NCBI RefSeq assembly: GCF_028416635.1
Contig: NZ_CP114013.1
Coordinates: 3,596,001-3,660,000 of the forward strand
DNA: 64,000 nucleotides
Reading direction: 5' to 3'
Source: Baekduia alba
Lineage (GTDB): Bacteria > Actinomycetota > Thermoleophilia > Solirubrobacterales > Solirubrobacteraceae
Shown: positions 17,812 through 27,500 of the stretch, piece by piece
How the letters are laid out: every line of letters begins with the position of its first letter
How positions within the stretch are numbered: position 1 is the stretch's first letter
Translations under genes and position numbers: made by a program
The notes under the pieces: generated by a model
Database searches by the model: none
What the model saw: the letters and a program-made list of their open reading frames with translations, nothing else
Told to the model about the DNA's origin: nothing

Positions 17812-19320
17812 TCAGCCGCCCGTCGCGAGGTCCGGCGCGCTCGCGGGCGGCCGGCGATGCCGCGTCGCCTGCTCGAACGCGTAGCCGAGCTTGAGCAGCG
17901 TCGGCTCGTCGTAGGGCATGCCGACGACCTCCAGGCCGACCGGCAGCCCCTCCGTCGTGAAGCCGGCGGGGACGGTGATGGCCGGGATCCCGGCGTGCGC
18001 GGCGATGAGCGTGTTGGTCGGGAACGCCAGCTCCGGCCACTTGCCCGCGTCGAGCTCGGCGAACGTCGGCGGGCCGACCTGGACGGTCGGGTAGCACAGC
18101 GCCGCGAGGTCCTCCGAGGCCATGATGTTGAGGATCAGCCGCTGCAGCTCCTCACGGGCGACGCGCTTCTCGAAGTAGCCGGGGTGGTCACCCGGCTCCT
18201 CCGGTCCGGCCGCCATGAGCTCGAGCATCTCGAGCTGCGGGTGGTACTGCTTGGCGGCGACGATCTCCTCGACCGAGCGCATGGGCAGCTCCGGGCGAGC
18301 CGCGAGGAACGCGTTGAGGTCGTGCCGCCCGTGCGCGCCGATCAACAGCGTCGACATGATCCACTCGTCCAGGTCGGGGATCGTGACCTCGACGAGCGTC
18401 GCGCCGGCGTCCCGCAAGGCGTCGAGCGCCTGCTCGACAACCCGGTTCACCGGCGCCGCGTCGGGATCGTCGTCGGCGCCGAGCAGGTGCCGGACGAACC
18501 CGAGCCGCGCACCCTGCAGACCCTGCGCGTCCAGGTGGTCCACGTACCGGCCGGCGAGGCGGGCCACGCGGTGCGTCGTCGTGTAGGGGTCGGCCGGGTC
18601 GTAGCCCGCCAGCACGTCCATCATGATCGCGCAGTCGGCGACGGTCCGGGCCATCGGCCCGGGCGCGTCCTGCAGGATCACGATCGGCGACGAGCCGGTG
18701 CGGCTGATGAGCCCTGGCGTCACCTTCAGCCCGACGAGGTTGTTGAAACTGGAGGGCAGCCGGATCGATCCGCCGGTGTCCTCCCCGAGCCCCACGGCGG
18801 CCAGGTTCGCGGCGACGGCCACGCCGTTGCCGGCGCTCGACGCGCCGGGGTCGCGGTCCAACGCATAGGGGTTCTTCGTCGGGCCGCTCATCGACGAGAG
18901 GGTGAACCAGGACGTCGCGAAGTCCGGCAGCGTCGTCTTGGCCAGGATGAGTGCGCCGGCCGCCCGCAGCCGGGCCACCGCGGTGGCGTCGGCCTTCGGG
19001 ACGTAGCCCTCGAACGCGATCGACCCGAAGGTCGTGACGATGCCCTCGGTCTCGATCTGGTCCTTGACGACCACCGGGATCCCGTGCAGCGAGCCGGTGA
19101 GCTCACCGGTGTTGGCGAGCTCCTCGTCGAGCCGCGCCGCCTCGGCCAGCGCCTGGGGGTTGACCGTGACGATGGCGTTCAGCTCCGGTCCCGACCGGTC
19201 GTAGGCCTCGATCCGGGCGAGGTAGGCCGCCACGAGGTCGTGGCAGGTGAGGCTCCCACCGCGGTACGCCGCGTGGATGTCCTCGATCGTCGCCTCGATC
19301 AGGTCGAAGCCTGAGCTCAT
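17812..19320 (-). CDS. Amidase (amidase-signature family)
   Basis: A 502-residue amidase-signature enzyme with the Ser-cisSer-Lys triad: Lys in IPVVVKDQIETEG, the Ser region DPGASSAGNGVAV, and the nucleophile Ser in GEDTGGSIRLPSS. It hydrolyses an amide to acid plus ammonia. Its ATG overlaps the stop of the preceding GAF gene (ATGA). Within the window it is the natural partner of the nitrile hydratase at 35-37 kb (nitrile to amide to acid), though it sits in the transporter operon. It could equally hydrolyse an amide intermediate of the heterocycle pathway. Specificity cannot be read from sequence. Confidence 0.85.
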   Translation of the reverse strand: MSSGFDLIEATIEDIHAAYRGGSLTCHDLVAAYLARIEAYDRSGPELNAIVTVNPQALAEAARLDEELANTGELTGSLHGIPVVVKDQIETEGIVTTFGSIAFEGYVPKADATAVARLRAAGALILAKTTLPDFATSWFTLSSMSGPTKNPYALDRDPGASSAGNGVAVAANLAAVGLGEDTGGSIRLPSSFNNLVGLKVTPGLISRTGSSPIVILQDAPGPMARTVADCAIMMDVLAGYDPADPYTTTHRVARLAGRYVDHLDAQGLQGARLGFVRHLLGADDDPDAAPVNRVVEQALDALRDAGATLVEVTIPDLDEWIMSTLLIGAHGRHDLNAFLAARPELPMRSVEEIVAAKQYHPQLEMLELMAAGPEEPGDHPGYFEKRVAREELQRLILNIMASEDLAALCYPTVQVGPPTFAELDAGKWPELAFPTNTLIAAHAGIPAITVPAGFTTEGLPVGLEVVGMPYDEPTLLKLGYAFEQATRHRRPPASAPDLATGG

Positions 19321-19811
19321 CGGTGTCCTCCTGGTCTGGCCTGCATCGGTTGGACGTCGAGCACGGACGCGATCGTCGCAGCCGCGGCGAACGCCAGCTC
19401 GCACTCCTCGGGGGTCCAGTCCCGGCACGCGGCGTCGTGGACGGACAGCAGGCCGAGAAGGCGGCCACCGGTCGACGCGCGCACGGCGCTGACGACCTGC
19501 GCGCGCACGCCGTAGCGCCGCATCAACGCCAGGAACGCGGGGTCGTCGGAGATCGCGCGCACGTCGGGCTGCACGACCTGCGCCGCGCCGCCGGACAGGG
19601 CGACGACGACCGGCTGACCGCGCAGGTCGGAGCGGTCGTCGCGCAGGCTCGCCACGCCGGCGCCGAGGCTCTCGCCGACCACGGGGAAGCCGCCGGCGCC
19701 GTCGGCCTCCCGCAGGGTGCAGCGCGAGGCGCCCAAGCGCTCCCGCAGCCCGGCGAGCAGCGCGTCGAGGTCGGGGCGACCGTGCTCGCTATCCGCCGGC
19801 ACGCGCCTCAA
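19317..19811 (-). CDS. GAF-domain protein
   Basis: A 164-residue stand-alone GAF-like domain (MRRYGVRAQVVSAVRASTGGRLLGLLSVHD; ELAFAAAATIASVLDV). There is no output domain, so it may bind a small molecule or heme/redox signal, or act as an accessory sensor. The longest reading starts with TTG 19811 and overlaps the permease end by 23 bases; GTG 19802 is an alternative, and neither has a good ribosome site. It is embedded in the transporter-amidase operon. Confidence 0.6.
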   Translation of the reverse strand: MRRVPADSEHGRPDLDALLAGLRERLGASRCTLREADGAGGFPVVGESLGAGVASLRDDRSDLRGQPVVVALSGGAAQVVQPDVRAISDDPAFLALMRRYGVRAQVVSAVRASTGGRLLGLLSVHDAACRDWTPEECELAFAAAATIASVLDVQPMQARPGGHR

Positions 19812-20889
19812 CGACCTCGTCGTCGACGCCGGGAACCGGCCCGCCGTCCGGCGGGTGCGCCGGTCTGCGATGGTGGCTGAACGAGCGCGAGATCGCCGCC
19901 CGCATCGCCTGCCAGCGGCCGCCGCGCGTCAGCTGGTCGAGCGCGACCGCGATCAGGATGATGAAGCCCTTGGTGATCATCACCCACGAGTCGTTGATGC
20001 TCTGCGTGTTGAAGTAGTTCTGCAGGACGGCGAGCAGCGCGACGCCCGCGACCGCACGCCAGACCGCCCCCTCCCCTCCGGAGATGGAGATCCCGCCGAT
20101 CAGGCACGCCGCGATGACGTCGAACTCGATGAGCTCGCCGACGCTCGCCTGCGCCGAGCCGACGCGGCCGACGTACATCGCGCCGGCCAGGCCGGCCGCC
20201 GTCCCGGAGATGACGTAGGTGATGGTCCGCGCGCGGTCGGTCCGGATGCCGGACAGGAAGCTGGCCTCGTCGTTGCCCCCGATCGCGTAGATCCGCCGGC
20301 CGAAGACCGAGAAGGCGAGGGCGACCCCGCCGAAGACCGCGGCGGCGGTCGCGACGATCAGCGGGATCGGGACGTCGCCGAGCCGCCCGGACCCGAGGTT
20401 CTCGAGGAACGGGTCGTTCGGGGTGACGCTGCTGTTGTGGCTGTAGAGGTACGCGAAGCCACGGACGACCTGGGCGGTGGCGAGGGTCGTGATGAACGGG
20501 TTGATCTTGAGCTTGGTGACCGCGAGCCCGTTGATCAGCCCGACGCCCGCCCCGAGGCCGATCGCCGCCAGCATCCCGACCGATCCGGCGTGGTGCGCGC
20601 CGATCGTTCCCGACAGCACCGCCGAGAAGGCGTAGATCGCGCCCACCGACAGGTCGAACCCGCCCGCGATGAGCACGAAGGTCATCCCGACGGCGAGCAC
20701 GATGATGTCGGAGTACTGCGCGCCGATGTTGAACAGGTTCGCCTCGGTGAGGAACCCGCTGTTCTGCGACTGGACGAAGATGACCAGCGCCACGAGGCCC
20801 AGGACGAACCCGTAGCGTCGGACGAGCTCCGGGCCGAACGCCTCCGGGCGCCGGCTCGACTTGGTTGGAGTGGCAGCGTGCTCGGTCAT
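19789..20889 (-). CDS. Ribose-type ABC transporter permease
   Basis: A 366-residue inner-membrane permease of the RbsC family with many hydrophobic segments and the family signature VLIAGGFDLSVGAIYAFSA. VTKLKINPFITTLATAQVVRGF and a conserved loop before GIRTDRARTITYVISG also match. It works with the ATPase and lipoprotein encoded immediately upstream. ATG 20889 overlaps the ATPase stop (ATGA). The long hydrophilic C-terminal tail after SFSHHRRP is unusual in composition but has no motif. Confidence 0.9.
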   Translation of the reverse strand: MTEHAATPTKSSRRPEAFGPELVRRYGFVLGLVALVIFVQSQNSGFLTEANLFNIGAQYSDIIVLAVGMTFVLIAGGFDLSVGAIYAFSAVLSGTIGAHHAGSVGMLAAIGLGAGVGLINGLAVTKLKINPFITTLATAQVVRGFAYLYSHNSSVTPNDPFLENLGSGRLGDVPIPLIVATAAAVFGGVALAFSVFGRRIYAIGGNDEASFLSGIRTDRARTITYVISGTAAGLAGAMYVGRVGSAQASVGELIEFDVIAACLIGGISISGGEGAVWRAVAGVALLAVLQNYFNTQSINDSWVMITKGFIILIAVALDQLTRGGRWQAMRAAISRSFSHHRRPAHPPDGGPVPGVDDEVVEARAGG

Positions 20890-22481
20890 GATGGTGGGAA
20901 CATTTGCCTGAGGATGAGTTCGCGTCCTACGCCGGCGGGGTGGACGCCTCGGATGGAGCCGCCCGACAGGACGGCGATGCGCTCGGCGAGCGCCTCGAGC
21001 TCTTCGATCTCCTCGCACGCGACGATGACGGCGAGGCCGTCCGCGGTGAGCAGGGAGATCAGCTCGAGCAGCTGTGCCTTCGCCCCGACGTCGATCCCGC
21101 GGAACGGCTCGTCGAGCAGGACGATCTTCGGCCGCGTGTCGAGGACCTTCGCGAGCACGACCTTCTGCTGGTTGCCGCCGGACAGCGTCCGCGCCGGCGC
21201 CGCGAGCTTCGCGCGGGCCAGGGACGCGCGGTCCGCCGGCCCTTCGGCGGCCCGCACCAACCGACGGCGCGTGATCAGGGCGCTGGGCGCGCGCAGGGAG
21301 CGCCCGAGCTTCGGCAGCGCGATGTTCTCGGCGCACGAGAACTCGGGGACCAGCCCTTCGGAGCGCCGGTCCTCGGGGGCGAGGAGGATGCCGCGGCGCA
21401 GCGCGTGACTCGGCCCCTTGGGCCACCGGACGGCCTTGCCGTCCACCCACATCTCGCCCGCGGCGGGATGGATCGCGCCGACCAGCGTCTTGAGCAGCGT
21501 GGAGCGACCCGAGCCCACGAGCCCCGCCAGGCCGAGCACCTCGCCGTCGCGAAGGGTGAGGTCGACGCCCTCGAGCTTGCCGGGCACCGTGAGACCGCGG
21601 ACCTCCAACGCGGGTGCTCCCCGCGCGCGCCGCGGGGCGCCCTCGGTCTCCTTGCGCACCCGCGCCTGGGCCTTCTCGAGCTCGTGTCCGAGCATGGCGT
21701 TGATGAGCGTGCCGGTGTCGGCGCCCGCCGTCGACCGGGTGAGCACGTGGCGGCCGTCGCGGAACACGCTGACGGTGTCGCAGACCTCGATCACCTCGTC
21801 GAGGTTGTGCGAGATGAGGACCACGGACACGCCGCGCTCCTTGAGGCGGCGGATCACGCGGTAGACGCCCTCGCGCTCCGGCCCCGTGAGCGACCCGGTG
21901 ACCTCGTCCATGATCACCACCTTGGCTTGGCGCAGCTGCGCGCGGAGCACCTCGAGCGTGCGCTGCTTGCCGCGCGGCAGCGCGCTGGTCTGCGCCCGTG
22001 GCGAGATCGTGACCCCGAGGTCGTCGCACAGCTGCGCGTACCGGTCGCGCATCGCCGACGACGACAGCTTCGACAGCCGTGAGGTCTCCTGCCCGAGGAA
22101 GACGTTGGCGACCGGCGAGAGCGTGCCGACGATCGCCGGCTCCTGGTAGATCATCGCCACCCCGGCCTCGAGCGCCGCCTTCGGATCGCCGGGGTCGATC
22201 GGCTCTCCGTCGATGCGGATGTCGCCCGCGTCGGGGCGCACCGCGCCGGCGATGATCTTCGCCAGCGTCGACTTCCCCGCGCCGTTCTCGCCGACGAACG
22301 CGTGGACGGACCCGGCGCCGATCTCCAGGTCGACGTCGCGGACCGCCCGGACGTTGCCGGGGTAGGTCTTCGCGGCCTGGCGCACCGAGATGGCCGGTGG
22401 CCTGGGCGGCGTCGCCACCGCGCCGGCGGGGCTCGTGGGCCGGTGACCTTCGCCACCGGCCCGCTGGGTCTCACGAGTCAT
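20886..22481 (-). CDS. Ribose-type ABC transporter ATP-binding protein (double NBD)
   Basis: A 531-residue RbsA-like protein with two nucleotide-binding domains. NBD1 has a good Walker A (GENGAGKST) but an altered signature (ALPRGKQRT instead of LSxGxxQ) and Walker B VVIMDEVTGSLT with Val instead of Pro. NBD2 has the usual weak Walker A (GLVGSGRST), a full signature (LSGGNQQKVVLAKVL) and LLDEPFRGIDVGAKA. It drives import through the adjacent permease. The gene follows the binding-protein stop by about 20 bases. Confidence 0.9.
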   Translation of the reverse strand: MTRETQRAGGEGHRPTSPAGAVATPPRPPAISVRQAAKTYPGNVRAVRDVDLEIGAGSVHAFVGENGAGKSTLAKIIAGAVRPDAGDIRIDGEPIDPGDPKAALEAGVAMIYQEPAIVGTLSPVANVFLGQETSRLSKLSSSAMRDRYAQLCDDLGVTISPRAQTSALPRGKQRTLEVLRAQLRQAKVVIMDEVTGSLTGPEREGVYRVIRRLKERGVSVVLISHNLDEVIEVCDTVSVFRDGRHVLTRSTAGADTGTLINAMLGHELEKAQARVRKETEGAPRRARGAPALEVRGLTVPGKLEGVDLTLRDGEVLGLAGLVGSGRSTLLKTLVGAIHPAAGEMWVDGKAVRWPKGPSHALRRGILLAPEDRRSEGLVPEFSCAENIALPKLGRSLRAPSALITRRRLVRAAEGPADRASLARAKLAAPARTLSGGNQQKVVLAKVLDTRPKIVLLDEPFRGIDVGAKAQLLELISLLTADGLAVIVACEEIEELEALAERIAVLSGGSIRGVHPAGVGRELILRQMFPPS

Positions 22482-22502
22482 GCCGAGCCCTGATCCCGGG
22501 AG

Positions 22503-23624
22503 CTAGAAGCTCCACTGGGGCTTGTACTTGGTCACGTCCGCCTTGAAGATGAGCGGCCCGCGACCTCCGAACATCGGATCGTCGAACATGTTGTACGCCT
22601 TCGTCTTGGGGTTGTACCCAGGAACGGCGGTCAGGGGCTTGCCCTCCAGGTGCAGGATCGCCAGCTTCGCGCCGTTGGCGGCCTCGGTCTCCCCGAGCAG
22701 CATGACCGTCGAGGACATCTCACCGGTCTTGATGAGGTCGAACGCCTGCTGCGTGCCACCCATCCCCGCGACGACCGTCTTGCCCAGGGCACCGGCCTCC
22801 GCGAGGGCCTTGGTTCCAGCCCCGGCGCTCATGGCGTCCTCGGTGTACATGACGCCGCGGATCTCGGGATGCGACTGGATCAGGTCCTGCGTCGCGGTGT
22901 AGGCCTTGGCCGGGTCCCACTGGCCGTTGACCGTCGCGACCAGGTCGAGGTTCGGGAACTTCTTCAGCTCGTCCTTGACCGTCTTGTCGAAGACGCGCGA
23001 GATCGCCACGGCCTGCGGCCCGGTGACGTAGCCCACCGGCACCTTGCCCGTCAGCCCCTTCTCCTTGATGCCCTGCGCGAGACCCTGGACGAGATAGCGC
23101 CCGGCGGCCACGGTGTCGTAGCCGGAGAATGCAACCATGCCGTCCGTATACAGCTTGGCGTAGTCACCGCAGATGGGTACGTCGAAGACGATGACCGGCA
23201 TACCGGTCTTCGCGGCGTCCTTGAGCGCCTTGCACACGACGTCGCCGTCGACGGCCTCGACGACGAGGGCATCGTACTTGTGGCTCGAGACGGCGTCCTG
23301 GACCTGCGTCAGCTGGGTGCCGGGGTTCCAGTCCGCGCTGAGCACGTCCATCTTGACGCCCTCCTCCGCGGCGACCTTCTTGGCCGCGTTCGTGGCGTTC
23401 AGGACGTACTTGTTGTCCAAGGCATCGGTGAAGAACGCCAGGCGGATGTCCTTGGCGGCCATGCCCTTGTGGTCGCCGGATCCCGATGAGCCCGAATCCG
23501 CGGAGCTCGAGTCGCCGCATGCCGCGGCGGACGTCATCAACAGCAAGCCGGCTCCGACGAGCGCGAGGCGGTGACCAGCTCGCCTCGTGGATCGCCAGAT
23601 GGTGTTCCTCTCTGGGGTCGTCAC
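22503..23624 (-). CDS. ABC transporter substrate-binding lipoprotein (sugar-type, peripla_BP family)
   Basis: A 373-residue extracellular binding protein with a lipoprotein signal: Arg-rich N-terminus, LALVGAGLLLMTSAAAC with lipid-attachment Cys36, then a Ser/Gly linker. The body is an RbsB-like two-lobe domain (RLAFFTDALDNKYVLNATN; DALVVEAVDGDVVCKALKDA; PVIVFDVPICGD). GTG 23624 has AGGAGGAG eight bases upstream. It heads a seven-gene operon with ATPase, permease, GAF protein, amidase, SRPBCC protein and amidohydrolase, which suggests the cargo is not a sugar but the substrate of those hydrolases. Its promoter carries the shared operator. Confidence 0.9.
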   Translation of the reverse strand: MTTPERNTIWRSTRRAGHRLALVGAGLLLMTSAAACGDSSSADSGSSGSGDHKGMAAKDIRLAFFTDALDNKYVLNATNAAKKVAAEEGVKMDVLSADWNPGTQLTQVQDAVSSHKYDALVVEAVDGDVVCKALKDAAKTGMPVIVFDVPICGDYAKLYTDGMVAFSGYDTVAAGRYLVQGLAQGIKEKGLTGKVPVGYVTGPQAVAISRVFDKTVKDELKKFPNLDLVATVNGQWDPAKAYTATQDLIQSHPEIRGVMYTEDAMSAGAGTKALAEAGALGKTVVAGMGGTQQAFDLIKTGEMSSTVMLLGETEAANGAKLAILHLEGKPLTAVPGYNPKTKAYNMFDDPMFGGRGPLIFKADVTKYKPQWSF

Positions 23625-23663
23625 TGTCCACTCTCCTCCTGAGTCGATCGACGAGCTTGCTAC

Positions 23664-23693
23664 ATTGTATGCGATGTATACGATCCCTGTCAA
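23664..23693 (-). promoter_or_regulatory. Promoter and operator of the importer/amidase operon
   Basis: Read on the minus strand: TTGACA (23693-23688), an 18-base spacer, TACAAT (23669-23664), predicted start near 23657 and a leader of about 33 bases. The spacer and -10 contain the 15-bp pseudo-palindrome GTATACATCGCATAC (23681-23667), a perfect fit to GTATnCnnnGnATAC. A repressor bound here would block RNA polymerase. Confidence 0.78.
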
Positions 23694-23758
23694 CCAGGAT
23701 CGGCGGATCTGAGAAGCGCCTCGAGGCGAGACGCTTCCCAGACGACGGCGGCCGCCGG

Positions 23759-24472
23759 CTACGCCGCGGCGCGGACGCCGGCGCGACTCTCGAACGGTGC
23801 GATCTGCTCCAGGTACTCGACGACGCGGTCGACCGACTCGACGTCGCCGAACTTCGCGTCGAGGTCGAAGAGGTTCCATTGCACGACGCCGGGCACGCGA
23901 TCGCCGACCGCCTCGCGGACGACGATCGGGCGGAAGCCCTCAGCGATCGCGTCCTCGACGGAGTGGCGCACGCAGCCGGCCATGGTCACCCCCGTGACGA
24001 TCACTGTGTCGACACCCTGCGCGTTGAGGAAGCTGGAGAGGTTCGTTCCATGGAACCCGCTCGCGCGCTTCTTGACGATCACCTGCTCGCCGGGCTCCGG
24101 CGCGATGCGGTCGTCGATCGCGACCGCCTCACTGCCGATCGCCAGCGTCTCGAGCGGGATCTTCTGCGCCCACAGGCCCATGTCGCTGACCGAACCGTCG
24201 ACGACGTCGTACGCGGTGGTCGTGTACACGATCGGGCAGCCCTTGGCCCGCGCCGCGACGTTCAACCGCTGGACCGCGGGGATGATCACGTCCATGTGAT
24301 CGCAGCTGAACGCGTGACCCGGGCGGGTCCAGGCGTTCGCCAGGTCGATGTGGACGAGCGCCGGACGCTCGCCGAAGCCGACGCGCCGCTGGAACCCGCG
24401 CTCCTGGTAGATGGTCGAGTCAGCCGCGAAGACGTGCTCGAGCGCATCGGCGACCTGCCGATCCTCCTGCAT
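23759..24472 (-). CDS. Isochorismatase-family amidohydrolase, N-carbamoylsarcosine amidase-like
   Basis: A 237-residue cysteine hydrolase. The family catalytic triad is visible as Asp43 (ALVHIDLANAW), Lys134 (VIVKKRASGF) and Cys167 (TGVTMAGCVRHS). The N-terminal YQERGFQRRVGFGERPAL layout and the CVRHSVEDAIAEGFRP block resemble N-carbamoylsarcosine amidohydrolases, which split N-carbamoylsarcosine into sarcosine, CO2 and ammonia. It lies directly downstream of the hydantoinase fusion (29-base gap), as expected for ring-opening followed by decarbamoylation. Other isochorismatase-type activities (nicotinamidase, ureidoacrylate, biuret hydrolase) are less likely but not excluded. A sarcosine-using operon lies 14 kb away. 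Confidence 0.82.
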   Translation of the reverse strand: MQEDRQVADALEHVFAADSTIYQERGFQRRVGFGERPALVHIDLANAWTRPGHAFSCDHMDVIIPAVQRLNVAARAKGCPIVYTTTAYDVVDGSVSDMGLWAQKIPLETLAIGSEAVAIDDRIAPEPGEQVIVKKRASGFHGTNLSSFLNAQGVDTVIVTGVTMAGCVRHSVEDAIAEGFRPIVVREAVGDRVPGVVQWNLFDLDAKFGDVESVDRVVEYLEQIAPFESRAGVRAAA

Positions 24473-24501
24473 GGTGTTCTCCTTGTTGTGTGGTTGTGCG
24501 G

Positions 24502-27500
24502 TTAGCCGGAGACAGCCCGGCCGACCCGCTCCTCGCGCGTCCGGCGCGTGCCGTCTGCGTCGAGCTCGAGTGAGTTGGGGTTGATCACGACGCCGTAGTG
24601 CAGCTCGGCGCTCGCGATCGTCGTGAAGCCGTCGAGCACGTCGGCGAGCACAAGCTCGGGGTCGCGGTCGAGCGGCTCGCCGTAGCCGCCGGAGCTCGGC
24701 GTCACGATCTGCAGCGCGTCGCCGGCGGACAGCCGCATCGCCGTGACCTTGGACGGCCACGCCTCCTCGTCGGGGGCGCCGGGGTTCTTGACGAGCGAGG
24801 CGTTGAGCCCGTCGTCGCCGCCGAAGGCGCCCCACGGCGCGTCGCTCTCGTGGCGCTCGCCCTCGCAGGTGACGATCGTGTCCTCGAGGAAGCGGTTGAC
24901 GCGGACGACGCCGATGCCGCCGCGCCACTCCCCGGGCGCGCAGGGCTCCTCGCGCAGCTCGTAGCGCTCGGTGCGCATCGGGAAGCGCCACTCGAGCTCT
25001 TCGATCGGGTTGTTGCGCGTGTTCGCGATCAGGCAGTCGACGGAGTCCATGCCGTCGCTTCCGGGCCGTCCGCCGTAGGAGCCCTCGTCGACCTCCAGGT
25101 ACACCCAGTACTCGCCCTCCTGCTCGTCGAAGCCGGAGTAGCTGATGAAGTGCAGGTGCGCCGAGTTGCCGGCGGTGACGCGATCCGGCACCACGGGCGC
25201 CAGCGCGCGCAGCGCCAGGTCGACGGCGCGCTGGACCTGGCAGAAGCGGGCGAAGCACGCGCGCGGGAACCGGGGGTTGAAGATCGAGCCCTCGGGCGCC
25301 ACGACGTGGACGGGCTTCAGCATGCCCTCGTTCTGGGGCACGAACACCGGATGGGTGGCCTCGTCGAGGAAGATCATCCGGGCGATGAACGTGAACGCGG
25401 AGACCGTCGTCCCCTCGAACGGGCAGTTGTACCCGGTCGGGACCTCGTCGCTGGACCCCGTGAGGTCGAAGGTGATCTCGTCACCGGAGACGACGACCTT
25501 GACCTTGACCGGGAGCTTGACCCCGCGGTTGCGGCCGTCGTCGTCGAGCCAGCCGACCTCGGTCTCGTAGGTGCCGTCGGGGACCTTCGCGATCTCCTGG
25601 CGCAGCATGCGCTCGGAGTAGGAGATCCAGTACGCGCCCGCCTCGGCCACCGCCTCGGCGCCGTAGGCGTCGAGCAGCCCGACGTAGCGTCGCCGCGCCA
25701 GGTCGCACGCCGCGATCATCGCCTCGATGTCGCCCTTGTTGTGCGTCGGCGTGCGCGTGTTCTCGAGGATGTAGCGCCACAGCGCGTCCTGCCGCACGCC
25801 GCGGTCCTGCAGCTTGACCGCGCGGTAGATGCTGCCCTCGCTCCAGTGGTCGACGAGGTCGACCGCGAGCCCGGGATAGGCCCCGCCGATGTCCGTCAGA
25901 TGCGCCGACGCTCCGGAGAAGCCGACGAGCTCGCCCTCGTGGAAGATCGGGACGACGATCGCCGCGTCGGGCGAGTGCGTCGCGCCGAGGTACGGATCGT
26001 TGTGGAGGATCACGTCCCCCTCGTGGATGTCGTCCCCGAGGAGCGACATCACGCCGCGCACGATCTTCGGCATGGCGCCCATGAACATCGGCGTCGAGTC
26101 CGACTCGGCGAGCACGTTGCCGTCACGGTCGAAGATGCCGGCGCCGAGGTCCTCGGACTCCCGGATGATCGACGAGTAGGACATGCGGAACAGCACGCCC
26201 GCCATCTCCTTCGCGATCGCCGAGAACGCGCCGCCGATCACGCGCATCAGGATCGGCGTCGAGAGGCCCGCCTCGCGGTCCGCCGTCTCCGGGACGCGCA
26301 CGGTGCAGTCCACGACGATGTTGCCGTAGCGGTCGACGTCCGCGACGAGGCCGGGCGGGATCACGGTCGTCGTGTCGTACTGCTCGACGATCGCGGGCCC
26401 GACGATGCGGTGCCCGGCGCGCAGCTGCTCGCGGTCGTAGACCTGCGTCGCGCAGCGGCTCGGCCGCCCGCCGACGTCGAAGACGGCCTCGCTCTCGACG
26501 ATCGGGACGGGCTCGCCGTCGGCCGGCTCGAGCTCCGGCCAGGCCAGCTCGTCGATCCGTCCGACGCCGACGGCCCGGATGTTGATGATCTCGATGTCGG
26601 CCTCGAAGCGATGGCCGTACTCGACCTCGTGCGCCTTGTGGAAGGCCTCGGCGACCTGCGCGACCCACTCCTCGTCGATGTCGCCCGCGGGGACGTCGAA
26701 GCGGACCTCGTAGCCCTGGCCGGCGTAGCGGCAGTCGGCCAGGCGCCGGACCAGCCGGCGATCCTCGGGGACCCCGTCCTCGGAGAGCTGCCCGACCGCC
26801 TGCTGGCACAGGACGTCGTAGGCCGCCTGCAGGCGGGCGCCGTCGAGCGACTTCAGCGCGTGGCGCTCCGTCGCGACGTACTCGTGCTGCAGGTCGGTCG
26901 CGAGCAGGCCGGTCGCGGCGATGATGCCCGGGTGCGGCGGGATCAGCACCCGCGGGATCTCGAGCTCCTGCGCGATCTCGCACGCGAAGAGCGGGCCGGC
27001 GCCACCGGCGGCCACGAGCGTGAAGTCGCGCGGGTCGTAGCCGCGACGCACCGAGTTGAGCTCGATCGCCTGCGTCATGCCGAACCGCTGGATCTGCAGC
27101 GCGCCGAGCGCCGCCTCCTCGGCGGACATGCCGAGCTTCTCGGCCAGCGGCACGATCGCCGCGCGGGCCAGCTTGGGATCGAGGGTCATCTGACCGCCGA
27201 TCAGGCCCCGGTCCGGCCGCAGCCGGCCGAGCACGAGCTGGGCGTCGGTCGACGTCGGCTCCGCGCCGCCGCGGCCGTAGCAGGCGGGGCCCGGGTCGGC
27301 GCCCGCCGAGGCCGGCCCGACGCGGAAGACGTCGCCCTCGTCCACGTAGGCGATCGAGCCGCCGCCGGCGCCGATGGTGTCGATGTCGACCATCGGCACC
27401 ATCGCCTGGTAGTCGCCCACCTTCGTGTCGAGCAGGTGGCGCATGCGCAGCTCACCGCCGGCGGCGACGCCGATGTCGGCGGACGTCCCGCCGATGTCGA

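Noticed and set aside
23151-23170. Another operator copy (GTATACAGC) inside the binding-protein gene
   Set aside because: Only the left half matches; it is within codons for conserved protein sequence and not near a promoter.
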